This document shows, one piece after another, positions 1 to 11,441 of a stretch of 64,000 nt of DNA. The stretch is taken from assembly GCF_036373705.1 (NCBI RefSeq), contig NC_089854.1:25185225-25249224 (forward strand). The letters run 5' to 3'. The translations under genes and the position numbers were made by a program. How positions within the stretch are numbered: the stretch's first letter is position 1; the number at the start of each line of letters is the position of its first letter. The DNA comes from Amia ocellicauda. Taxonomy: Eukaryota; Chordata; Actinopteri; Amiiformes; Amiidae. The notes under the pieces were generated by a model that was not told the origin of the DNA, made no database searches, and saw only the letters and a list, made by a program, of their open reading frames with translations.

Positions 1-368
1 ATTTCTAAAGTAAATAAACAAATCCATTTTTCAACAGCTTTAAAGAAGACTTTGAATAATCACTGGTAATTTAGAAGACTAAGACAACATCTGGGTAACA
101 TTAGGAGCCACAAATCTTTCTAAACCTGTTCCCATTGTCACTTCTACCTCCAACAAAAGCCACAAGGGGGAGACAGACCCTCCCCAGGACATGCAGAACA
201 AGGACTCTAAAAACATTTTACAAAACATTTCAGATGATTAAATTACTACCCATGAACATAGTGGTCATGGTTTGAATGCATGTTTTGAATGGCCTGTTTG
301 CTGAACCTTACAGGAGAGGCCAAGTGTGAGGAGGTGACGCATGTGTATGTGAGTGCATGTGCACTTAC
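1..368 (-). other. CANT1: CANT1 intron (downstream of first coding exon)
   Basis: This stretch follows the AAG|GTAAGT donor of the CANT1 coding exon and has no further exon that I can recognise. The remaining CANT1 exons, which would encode most of the apyrase domain, must lie to the left of the window. Confidence 0.6.
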
Positions 369-1043
369 CTTTAGAGACGGACCCATCACCATCGGGGAGG
401 ATGACCCAGGGTATGGCGTTGTTGCAGTCGATGTGGTACACCACGCCAGTGCGGTCGTCCACGCTGTACAGCCTTCCATTGAAGGCCACGAGCTCCGACA
501 GCTCCATTCCTCGGCCCTTCTCGGCCAGGTGCGTCTCCAGCACCACGTCCTCCGAGTCCCACTGCACGGCCACCGAGTCCCCGCTTTCTGACACCAGCAC
601 GTGGCCCCTGCGCATGTAGCTGATCCAGGTGAGGTCCTTGCTGCTGCGTGAGTTGGTGTCCAGGTCGGCAATGACGGCCACGCGATACCGGATCCCCTGT
701 GCGGTGCGCTCAGCCGGACTCAGGGGGTAAGTGTCATTGTAGCGCTCGCCTGAAGCCTGGCCGACCCGCAAGGGCCGGTCGCTGTTACCCGGGGAGCGCA
801 GGCCCGTCCTCATGCCGCCCCCCGGGGAGCGCTGTAGGTACAGCAGCAGTGCCAGGCCCAGCACCACCGCCACCGCCACGATGGGCTTCCACTTGAGCCG
901 GAAGCGGGGGTCCGTGGTGTTGGTCATGGAGGCCAGCACAGGTAGCCCGCCCACAGAGATGCGCAGGGGGTTCATAGACTCATTCCGCTCGGGCAAGGCA
1001 TAGCCTGGGAGAACGGGCATGGAGGAGGGCACACGTGCGGGAC
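369..1043 (-). CDS. CANT1: Calcium-activated nucleotidase 1, first coding exon (partial gene)
   Basis: CANT1 is a Ca2+-dependent nucleotidase of the ER/Golgi that hydrolyses UDP and GDP and supports proteoglycan synthesis. The exon runs from acceptor CCTCAG|GTC to donor AAG|GTAAGT. I place the ATG at 1020-1018 because it gives MPVLPG...[10 protein letters not shown], closely matching the mammalian N terminus; an upstream in-frame GTG at 1032 is not needed. The 217 residues encoded here cover a short cytoplasmic segment with the conserved [13 protein letters not shown] block, one hydrophobic signal-anchor at about residues 45-63 (type II Golgi topology), and the start of the apyrase domain with [22 protein letters not shown] and [12 protein letters not shown]. 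The mammalian enzyme is about 400 residues, so roughly half is present. The identification is very secure. Confidence 0.96.
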
Positions 1044-4000
1044 CTGAGGTGGAGGAAGAGGCAGAAAGAGGATTAGTACCACACTGCAGTCTGCCGTGTC
1101 TCTGGCCGCCCCTCTATCTAACTTGTTTATTCCCGTATCACTGTGTCCCGGTCACTGTCTGAACGTGAAACCCAAGTACCCAGGGATGCGTTTTCTTTTT
1201 CACGGTGCGCCAAATAAATTACATTTTATTTGCAAGCCATTGTTTTTTATTTGCAAACTATTGTTTTTTATTTAACTTAATTTAATGCAGGTGAATTATT
1301 TTCACACAAAAACACACTTGATACCTGAAAAATAAAGACATTCATGCGAGCCTCACATCCAACTGCATTACAACAAAAATAATACATGTTATGAAATGAA
1401 AAATAATGAACAAGTCCTGTCCAGCTTAACTAAAAATATTGCAGAGCTTCTGAATAAACAAGTCTCCTCATTTAAAAAGTTTGTTAAAATGCCTCTTCAG
1501 TCAAACATGAGTTACAATCAATTGGTAGGGACTGTAACTGACTTTAACAGATCTCAACACAGAAGATCCAGAAAAAATATGCTGCAGGACAAATTACATC
1601 AAATCAAAAATAAAAAGATTTGCCATATCAGTTTAATTAAAAAACAAACTTTGCTGTAGGGCGAGACCCAAATATAAAAATATTATAATCTGCAGGCTAA
1701 TTGAACTGAAACAGATGGTTTACATACATTTTCATACTGCTCTTAGATCTCACTTCCTCCTACCAAAGGGAAAACCTCAGATCTCAGACAAATAAATACG
1801 GAAAGCTCTATAACCACACAGTTCTGCCCAGAACAGAAGTTAACAGACCTCAAAGATTGCAGGAGGCATTTAAAAAGACTTATAATTAGATCCTTATCCT
1901 GAATCCTCCTTCTTCCTTCTAATGGATCTATGAAGCCATAAAGTCAGCCACAGCTATGAAGTACAACAAGCTGTGAAGTACAACAAAACTTAAAATTACC
2001 CGACCTGGCTGTCTCAGCACGCGCCTGGGATGACAGGAGGAGAACCCCCTCTTCTCCCAGAGACAATACGGGAGGACTTCTATCCAAACAAGAGAACGCA
2101 GCAGCTCCTGTCCCCTGCAAGGTGTACTGACCACACTGGCACACAGCCCAGGTCTGCGGAGCAGGTGTACCGGGGAGTGCCTGCAGACGTGGAGCCGGGG
2201 AGTGGCTCTAAGTCACAGATCTTGAGGTAAGAGTATATGCGAACAAGTAGAGCAGGAAGTGCAAGAGGATACCACACCTGTTCTCGCAGCATTAGTGGGA
2301 CTGCACAACATTACTGCACCGCTTTCAGTCTCCATTCCCACCCTCCACAAGTCATGAGGAGAATTCTCCCGCAACACAACCAGTGCAAGAGAAGCACAGC
2401 AATGACAATTTCTCACAAAGGAAATTAAACAAAAACACGTATCGTAGAACAAAGTAGCTGGATCACCCATTTCAGTGTAAATCTGTGTCGTGTTTAACAG
2501 TGACAAGTATACAACGTGTGGTGTACATTTTGTACAATGAAGACTAAACCTACACTGTGGAAAAAATATGCTGAATACTGAATGAGAGCACTGTGTGGCC
2601 CCTCAATTAGAGCAGTTTATATTTAAAACATAACTTAGCCGATCCCTTTTTTATCAATAACTTTTATATAATTACTTATTTTATTCACAACTCTCGATGG
2701 CTGAGGGCACTGCAGCACAGTCTTGTCTGTGTATATAAAGGATTTTAAAATGACATGGGTGTAAGAGTCAACAACAGATGTGGGTTCCCCCCTCCCCTCC
2801 ACCAACACAAAACACAAGACCCTGGCCTCCTGGAGCTGCAGGCCGATAACACGTCTCAGAACAACACCTCCACGAGAGCTGCGCTGTGTTTGTGTGAAGC
2901 ACCGAGCCCTGTGCCTCAATGGCCCTTTTCAACACATGCCTCTCATTGAACAGAACTCCTTTATTGAATGCCATTGCTGGGGAGGAGCCACTTTCTGACG
3001 GCCACACAGCCCAGCCACTCACCGATTTCTTTCCTTCACTGTTTCAAATACATTTCCTCTGCTGTACCGGAGAAGTACAGAAGAGGAAAGTAACTGAAGC
3101 AGTAACTTTCAGTTGAGTTTTGAGTTTAAACAAATTAATACACAGAGCAAATATTCAGCACAACATTTATTGCTGGTATAGGTGTCAGGTTTGACAATCG
3201 ATTCTTGGAGCTGCCCATAGAAAATACAGTACAGATCAGGAAGAAGTAGTACTCACACAAAACCTACATTAAAGCCTAACATTTCCCTTCACAGCTGCTA
3301 TGGTACCCCCGGGTCTTCAGTCACAACGCTGCCTTACAGGGATCCCAACACAAAGTCCAAGTCAGTCACTCAGATTTACCTTTTCTTTTCTTTCCTGATC
3401 GCTGGTTGACGGGCATCTTACCTGAGGCACAGAGCACAGCACACTGCACTGCTGTTTTTAAGCTCATGGGAATGATTTGAATTTTTACAGGGATATGGCA
3501 ACAGTCAGACGCACACAGAAAGTGCTGTGAACTTTACCTAGACTAGGATTAAACTGTAAATGCTTAACTGTGCAAGGGGCAGGTTCCAAGGGGCAGGTTT
3601 ATATGGATTCTTACCAGGCTAACACATTGATTAGCTAGGCATTTAAAAAGAAAAAGAGGGGGAAAAAAGAAAAGCAAGGCAGAGAAATAAAAATAAATAA
3701 AAGCTAATTTGCAAAAGTTTTTTTTTAAATGTAATGCATGTTTTCTAAATTTTAATATACATTCCGGCACAATTTGTCCTCTGTAGCTCATTGCATAAAA
3801 GTTAAATATGCCAAGCACTAACTTATGAACATACCCAAACACAGAAGTCATGCTCCACACAACACACGGTCCCACTGACTGTACAGACAAACATCCACCT
3901 TGTAACTATGTAAACCGAAGCTTTAACATGAAAGTCACACCTTGCATCTTGCGGTTATTTCCCCTTTGGAAGTGTTCTGTGGGTCGTGCTGTTTGTGCTT

Positions 4001-5586
4001 ATTCTGACATCCTAATCGGACATTACTGCCCTCCTGAGAAAGACCTTCAGAGCTTCCTAGGTTGGGAAAGAAGTATTAAGTATTACACAGACCACCACCC
4101 CCTCCACCCTCTGCCCTCCCGATGGGATTCAGAGCGATGCACAACACTTAATAGCACCTCTGGTTGTTTTGTGGTGATGGGAGGTCTTTTCAAGTGATAT
4201 TTTTGCTAGAAGGGGAACCACTGGATTATGCAAAACTGCAATGTATTGTAATCATTTCAAAGATAATGACTGTAAACTGCCTGGCACCAAATGATAAAAT
4301 GGTGCTCTTATCATAGGTACTTTTGCAAATGCACACTGCCTTTTATGTAACTTAAAGAATGTGACATAATAGGTGGGCAACACCATGACAGTCTTGTTTG
4401 TTGCTTGCCATGCTGACATCAGTTATGTGTGCAAAGACAGCTTTGTGGGAAGACTTCACAAAGCTGGTGGAGAAGCGGTCATATGTAATGCAAGGTCACG
4501 AAGTTCACTGGGGAAGCTCTGTGCACTCAGGACTGTGCAACCCCAGTGCTCTTCCCTCCACAACCGTGCAGCAGTTATAGTCTTCCCTGTCTCACACAGA
4601 CACGCGGTTTTATAATCAAACAGATCATCAACCTGACTGAAAATGTAAGCCAAATCTATAGCATCTATAAGTTGTAAAATATAAAAAAAGATACATTAAA
4701 TATGACATTTAGTGTCATTTACATCTTTCTAGCAACTAATAATGAAATGCTGAAGCTGCAAGTGAATGTGGTTTTACACATTGGGCAACCTATCCATGGA
4801 CCCTTAATGCCTTTATAACATGTACATATATACATTTGATAGAATATACTGATTTCAGGTTTCTGCACGTTGCTTCAAGAGATCATTGTTAATTAACACA
4901 ACAATCACGTACGATGATGAGGATGAGGTTTGAATCTATAGTAACATCCTTGACACCAGATCATGTACGTGTTAAAAGACTTGTAGGGCATCTTCTTGTA
5001 TAAGCAATCGCTGAAATAATTTTATAAATATATATTTTTGGGTCTTTAACAATTTGTTTATTTTCTGTATTTATGTCAAATGACAAAATCTGCCTTGTTG
5101 CCCTTCAACCTCTGAAGCACCACTCTTCTGAAAACTGCTACCTCTGCATTACTGGGGTAGTATTGTGATAATATACAGCAGCAATCTAATGGGTAATAAT
5201 AGCTGATCAATTCAGATTCATTGCAAAAACCTACAATTAAAAAAAGCCTCAAGCCTCGGGTATGAGGTTACGGCTGTCACAGCGTAAACACTGACACGGA
5301 CCCCCGGACAGGAGCTGTTCCGCTGGACTGTATCAGGGAAATGAGCAGATCTGTATCCAACAGGGACTCGTCTGTTTTAAGTGCTGTGCAATGCAAGACA
5401 CAATCCTGCGATGCACCAAACTGCAGGGCAAATGCATGAAATGCTACAGATGCTGTGCGTCGCATTTACCACCGCTATAAAGTACCCATCCTGTGCTCAT
5501 ATGATCCAACATGCACGTCGCTGCTTAGCACTGCTGCACAGCCACAAGCAACCTAGAAGTCAAGCATCTTATACATCGATACTTAC
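1044..5586 (-). other. CANT1: Long 5' intron of CANT1
   Basis: About 4.5 kb separates the CANT1 coding exon from the CpG-rich promoter. It holds only short open frames that resemble no protein I know. I see no RNA gene and no intact mobile element in it. Confidence 0.5.
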
Positions 5587-5830
5587 AGTGCGGTGCAATC
5601 CTCCCGGTGTAACAGCCCGTTATGATCTATGAAGAGGGGCGCGGAAAACGGCTTTATTTTGCGCTACACCGTCCCCAGCCGCCACTCCATCGCTCACACA
5701 GCGTCGGCACGGCGAGCACTTCCTCCCTGCCCGCGCCAGCGGCCACGTACGGCACGGCGCCCCGCCCACATCACGCCCCGCCCACATCACGCCCTGCGTA
5801 AGCGCCCTGCAACAGCGCAGCAAGTGCTTC
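5587..5830 (-). promoter_or_regulatory. CANT1: CpG-rich promoter and putative non-coding first exon of CANT1
   Basis: The sequence turns abruptly CpG-rich at about 5,630-5,830. On the minus strand a strong donor, CACT|GTAAGT, ends a putative untranslated exon at 5,587. A 17-18 base GC-box-like unit (cgccccgcccacatca) is repeated in tandem at about 5,757-5,795 and could bind SP/KLF factors. Its position upstream of CANT1 and the orientation of the donor suggest this is the CANT1 promoter. That is an inference; the first exon has no coding signal to confirm it. Confidence 0.5.
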
Positions 5831-5839
5831 ACATTCACC

Positions 5840-7086
5840 TTGCACCAAATGGCCGGCTCTCCTGCCTTTTGATTTGTGCATCACTGAGCACTTTTCTTTC
5901 ACACTATTTCACAGTATTCTCAATGTTACTGCAACCAGTGTCAGAGTAATAATATGCATAGAGAAAATGTTTTAGCCTAACTGTAGTGTGGTAATGGTTT
6001 AAGTCAGGGGTTTTCAAACTGGAGTCCTAGAGTACCCCCTGCCCTGCTGGTTTTTGTTCCAACCTAGGTCTTAATTACCTAATTGAATGGCATATTGCTT
6101 TGTTAGGTCAATTAAGCAATTATGACCTTCGTTGGAACAAAAACCAGCAGGGCAGGGGGTACTCTAGGACTCCAGTTTGAAAACCACTGGTTTAAGTTAT
6201 TGGCATGGCTAAAATCTTTCTACCTCGATTGAATGGCCCTATTTTCTACAACACATACACTAAAATAAAAGTTTCCTTTGTAAGTGATGATGCAGCATCT
6301 AGGTATTTGATGACTGTTCTTTGTGATGCGGGTCACAGATATGGCCTGGTTACTGCCTAGTCTGTGGTCAGTACATCTTTTTCTTAAATGGCACAGTACA
6401 ACATTTTAAGAAATCAGATAATCCCACCATTTGAACTGCAACATTTTAATAGGCATTATCACCAGCAAGCCTATTACAGTAGTTATCTACTCTGTAATTT
6501 ACCAAATTAGGCATTCAAGACACTGCAGTGATCTTTGTTAAGACGTTAAACAGAACATACCACAGAGCTTTGCACTGTATTATTCATTGTAGAAGTTACC
6601 GCTCCCACTAAACCCTTCATCTACCCAAACTGTTTAGTTTTGTTATAGCAGCCTTTTTAGGAATTAAGTTAAAATACAGATGCAAACACCTTGTCCTTCC
6701 CATGAACACAATGAATATCACACAACACTATAATTCACAGTCAGCTGTGGTAGTGAAGGGGTCTGGTGCCAAAGACAGAGTGACAGTATGTATGTGGGGG
6801 GGGATGAAAGTGTTAGGCCTTTATTAAGGGTCTCAGGCTCGATCTCTCTTCTTCAGGTGTTAGATTTGTGCCAATGTTGAAAACATGTCGGCCCCCAAGC
6901 AGAGAAGATGAGCTGGCGGGACTGTTCATTGTGGAGATATTCAGACGCTGATCCCTGGGGCTCCAGCACCTCTTCTGATCATTTTGAGCAAGAGCTGCAG
7001 ATAAAAAAAAAAAAAAAACTTAATTGGAGGGAATTTTTGTATCATGTATTATTTATTGGGATTGAAGGGTTTTATTATGTTGCACA
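5840..7086. other. Intergenic region between CANT1 promoter and AFMID 3' end
   Basis: This contains the hAT-type MITE described separately and otherwise unremarkable AT-rich sequence. On the minus strand AATAAA (plus-strand TTTATT at 7,052-7,057) lies about 30 bases after the AFMID stop and could be its polyadenylation signal. Confidence 0.4.
6005..6189. mobile_element. Non-autonomous hAT-type MITE with 8-bp target duplication
   Basis: The 185-bp element begins CAGGGGTTTTCAAACTGG and ends CCAGTTTGAAAACCACTG, and its two halves are inverted copies over about 60 bases (including CCCCCTGCCCTGCTGGTTTTTG). It is flanked by a perfect 8-bp direct repeat, GTTTAAGT, at 5,997-6,004 and 6,190-6,197. 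Eight-base target duplications and CAGNGG-type ends are hallmarks of the hAT superfamily. It has no coding capacity, so it would have been moved by a transposase made elsewhere. Confidence 0.88.
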
Positions 7087-10000
7087 TTAGATTAGGTCAG
7101 TGAAGCCATATACCTGAGTGAGATAATAATCCTCATCAACCAGTTGTTCGATTACGTTGAAGTGATCGGTGTTGGGCACGTCCTCGAAGCTCACCTTCAG
7201 CCCAGAGGATTTCAAAGCCTGCGACACAAGAAAAAGGCTCTCAGCTGCCTCAATGAAAGGCACTTGCATGGATCTCTGAATTGCCACTGACTTCCTCAGT
7301 ACCTTGAAATACTCCAGAGACTGCCTCCTGAACTCGGGGGAGTCATGCTGTGCTACGGCCACCACAATCTCACAGCCAGCAGAGAACGTCTTCAACTGGG
7401 ACACCAGCTGCCCAGGGCTGTTCCTCAGAGCATCCTCCCTGAGGGGCAGGAGAGCACATCGTTATCACCCAGACAGCCCAGGGTTAAGCTTGAAAAGTGG
7501 GAGAACACACACAAGTTCATGTCTCCCAGATTCAGATCAACGCTGGGTTGTAGCTTTTGATTGACTGGTTTAACAAAAGAATAGCAACCCTTTAAAGAGT
7601 TTCTATTGAGCTTGCAGGTGTGTCAAGAGGTATGTGGGGAAGAATAATTCAACAATTTCAATCATGGATGAGAAATGTGACCGTGTGTAGCCGTGACCAT
7701 TTCCTTATATAAGCCCTTTAATCACACTTGCAATCAAGACAAAAACAAAACAAAAACAATCACTATACAAGTCACTGAAATCTGACTCTCTTATAAAGAC
7801 AATCCTTTTGAAATCAGCTCAGATCAGGTTTAACCCAAAGAGGTATTTACCGAGTGAAATAGGTTTGGTTATGGTCATTCCAATCCTTTCTTTTTCTTTG
7901 TAATTGTCATGAGTAAACAAATGTAGGTGTAACAGGGCTGAAACTGTATTAGCTCGTTATGTTGACATAATCCCTCTCCGAACAAAGTAGTGTACAAATT
8001 CCCTGCGTCAGGAGACTCATCTATTGGCGCTCAGAGATGACGCAGTTTGATTCAGGGTGGGGGGCTCTGGCCACAGGACAATCTTAATAGAAGGCATTTG
8101 CTTCACAACCTTTGCAACCTTTTGTAGTTGAATTTGAGTCTCTATGAATCAAACATACTTGGTCATCTTCAGGGGATCATTGACGTAAGTTGAGATGATT
8201 GGCAGTAAATCATAAACCCCGCTGACAAGGAAGGCACCTGCAAAAAAAAAAAACCTTCCATGCATCAGTCACAAGTATAACCAAGTATTATTGTTTAGCA
8301 TGATGAAAATTCACTATGGGACCACTTCTTAATGGCACAGCTTTCACTTGTTCTGCAGCTTTATGAAACAATGACAGATACTGTTAAAACACACATTAAC
8401 TGATCAAAAGGCTCCATAAATTAACACAAATAAACATACCATACCCTCGAAACACTGCACATTTGAAGAGATATAAATGCAGCTCAGTCCATTATATGAG
8501 CTGAGGATGATCTTTACCTTTGGGTTCTGTATTTTTACATTACTTCAGCCACACACCACGAACACAACTCACATGCTCATAACCGCTACCAGAGGGTGTT
8601 GGCGTCTGGCTGTTATACATCTGCATTAAGTTACATTCGTAGCACTTCTCAACACGTCCCACTGGTATTTCAGGATGTGGAAGAAAGGCTTTAGCTGACA
8701 AACCTTTGATGTTGGGGGTGACATTGTACTGGGACCAATCAGTGCAGAGGACCATAGCTGCCAGCTGAGCCCCGGCCGAGTGGCCACAGAGGTACACTCC
8801 ACTGCAGACAGACAGAGCGGTCAGCACCTCACAGCCTACTCCCACACTGCACACACAGCCTCCAGAGAAATGTGTACCATTTATTTTCATCTCTGTGCTC
8901 TGCTTTAAGACTTTAAAAGGGTTGACTGTTTTTTCTGCAAAGTGTCCCCGCCTCCACCCAACCCCCTTCCACCCCACCACCACAGCCTGTAGTCTTATAC
9001 GATTTAGAGACAGTAGAAGGTTGTGTATCTATTTAATCTTTTCATCCCCTCTGAGGGTGAGGTTAGCAGCCAAGTAAAGAAAAAAAACAAGTTTGATTGA
9101 TTAAGAGAGCCGAGTGCACAGCACAGAAGAGCTTCCTCACAACCACACAGGTACTCTGTGTGACTACAGTCTTGTACTGCACATTACTGTACTGGGGTCT
9201 GTACACAGATACTACAGAGTGGCTTGGCTTTTGCATCTGAATTCCCCCTGGAGAAGCAGTGTATGTGTGTTTTATAGTCCCTGTTACTGTGAATGCTTAC
9301 ATTTATGCTATAACGATTGTTTTTCATTGTATTTGGTACATAATAAAGACATCTGGCTAGGGACAGGAGAAAATACACTGTTTGTGAGTTACCTAATGTT
9401 AGCATACTGCTGGACAATGGATGCCACACTCCGCCTCACCTGTGACACCATCAAATCCATATTGCCTAGAGAGAGAGAGAGAGAGAGAGAGGTGATCAAG
9501 ATTCTATACTGAAAATATGTGAATATTTCATTTTTACTAATTTACTAATAATATCTTTTTACTTTTTCCCTAAAGCAAATACTATAATTCACATACCTAT
9601 TGAATTCAACATATAAATACATCAATTAGTAAGAATATGACTCACCTTTGGGTGCAATGTCATAATCTACTGCCACTACTGCAATACCTCTTGGAACCAA
9701 AGGGACAGCCATAAACCCAGACTCCTCTTTACTGTCAAAATCAAAGGGGAAACATGTCTTTGTCCATTATAGCCCCCAGAATAATGTTTTAGGACAGCAT
9801 TAGCATTTAAGATGAATATAACAGATTTAAAGAGTAGTTATGTGCCACAATGAAGTTTAAATGTGAACTAAGATTCCACAGAATAACAGAATGCTTGGAT
9901 AATTTTCCTAAATAAAATAAATTAAAAAATCAGGAAAGATATGTCTTTAACTTATACTGCAAACTTGGAAAAGCAAACATATCGTGACGCATTCATCCCG

Positions 10001-11441
10001 CAGAGCACAAACCTATCGGTTGACCTCACATTCCACATACCTTAAAAACTGCCAGTAGCCACCGTGAATGTAAATGACCAAAGGCAAATCTGAAACAAAG
10101 CAGATGTTATATTTTAATTTCATCTTTACAAATATCTATTTGCCCACAACAAAATACTCTCTAACCACCTCATCTGTGCTGATCACACTTTATACTGTGG
10201 ATATAAGTCTTGCTAACAGAGGCTGCTCGTTACAAGTCTGGAAGTGATACTGAGAAACCTGAGACCTGCAGTAAGGCATGGTGAGACTGAATCAAGCACA
10301 TAAAAAAAGAGTTTAAACAGTTGGGTCATACCAGGTGGGGGGCTGCTGGGCACATAGACATCCACTCTCTCGCCCTCTCCTTCTCCGTACGGCACATTGA
10401 ACAATGTCTGTGCCACAGTGCGGGCCTTCTGTGTACCTACAGGGAGAGAGCAACATGGTACAGAGGGGGTTTGAATTTCCTTTCAGCTTCGACTTGTATT
10501 AGCAGAAGGTTTTATTTGAATTCCCAGTTGTGGTGTAGTTTCAGCTGCAGTCATTGCCATGGGCTGGGGTTAGTGTTTATCTTAGTGTTAGGCCCCCTGA
10601 CGTGGTAGGTAGGTAAAGGATTGGGTTCAGGCTGAGAGGTCAGTTACAGGAAGAGTGAGATTAAGGTGGTCAAATGGGTAGGTTGAATGCAGTGTGTGAG
10701 GCTAAGGGTTGAGATGGTTAAGATATCTACCCCACAGTAACCCTTAGCAATAACTCCAATCCTAGCCAAAGTCAAAATGTAAAGCTACATCCAGTCCACA
10801 ACTCAATTTGTGTTAGTTGTCTGGGTAGAAACACGACCCAAAGAAGTCCAAGCTTCTTAAAAAAAAAATAACAATAACCTGAAGCCTAAATTACAGCAAA
10901 AAAAGACGGCCAGAGGCAAAACACAAGTTCATCTTGCATTCCACATTCACTGTGCATAACACTACACAGCACCTAATGACAGGATGAATCTAAATCACTC
11001 TACAATATGCATTTAAATTACTGCTCAGAATGATTGTTCTCCTGGATTGTTCTCAGCAGTGTCCCAGATAATTTCAAATTCCTGCAGAGTTGGAGAGAAC
11101 CATGAAGGGTTGGCAACGCCACTTAATGGATGCCACAGAACTAGCAAACAATAAGGAACACTAGGAGGTAGCTCTCTGCTCCCACCCTCTCAAAGGCACA
11201 CAAGCCCTACTAATTGTGTGAGTGTGAGTGTGTGTGTGTGTGTGTGTATTTAACAAATAGATTGTATATTCATATTAAATCATCATTTATTAAGCTCTCC
11301 CTTAAGCTCGAAGGAAAAAAATAAATAAAAGAACAACAGTAACAGCAAACCTTCAGTGAGCGATGCTCTATGAGCCTGAATCACCTCATCTGCAGCCATT
11401 CTGTGAGACCACTGACTGGGGGAGAACTGCCTCTCCAGCTC
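7087..11441 (-). CDS. AFMID: Arylformamidase (kynurenine formamidase)
   Basis: AFMID hydrolyses N-formyl-kynurenine to kynurenine in tryptophan breakdown; it is a cytosolic alpha/beta-hydrolase. Nine exons were reconstructed in 5' to 3' order: 11441-11351, 10436-10332, 10089-10041, 9731-9646, 9465-9393, 8801-8704, 8237-8159, 7438-7303, 7218-7087 (stop TAA). All phases join, giving 282 residues. Key motifs are HGGYW (oxyanion loop), GHSAGAQ with the nucleophilic serine, QHDSPEF with the likely acid, and [10 protein letters not shown] with the catalytic histidine. The first exon, which should add a short start before [11 protein letters not shown] in phase 0, was not found. An open frame running upstream from 11,441 to 11,531 looks fortuitous because TTACAG is a good acceptor. 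The last intron (7219-7302) is only 84 bases and in frame, so a naive translation includes 28 extra residues. Confidence 0.93.
9467..9491. repeat. (GA)n microsatellite
   Basis: A pure GA run lies directly upstream (in gene sense) of an AFMID exon, so it forms the pyrimidine tract of that exon's acceptor on the minus strand. Length changes could affect splicing. Confidence 0.85.
11219..11248. repeat. (TG)n microsatellite
   Basis: A TG-rich simple repeat in an AFMID intron, with a few interruptions at its left edge. Confidence 0.8.

Noticed and set aside
1396-1659. 87-residue plus-strand open frame rich in Lys and Asn
   Set aside because: It is AT-rich, lies in a CANT1 intron, has no recognisable domain, and no splice or promoter signals support it.
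7087-7404. Continuous frame through the last two AFMID exons as one exon
   Set aside because: Its middle 28 codons are bounded by GT-AG signals and have no counterpart in arylformamidases.
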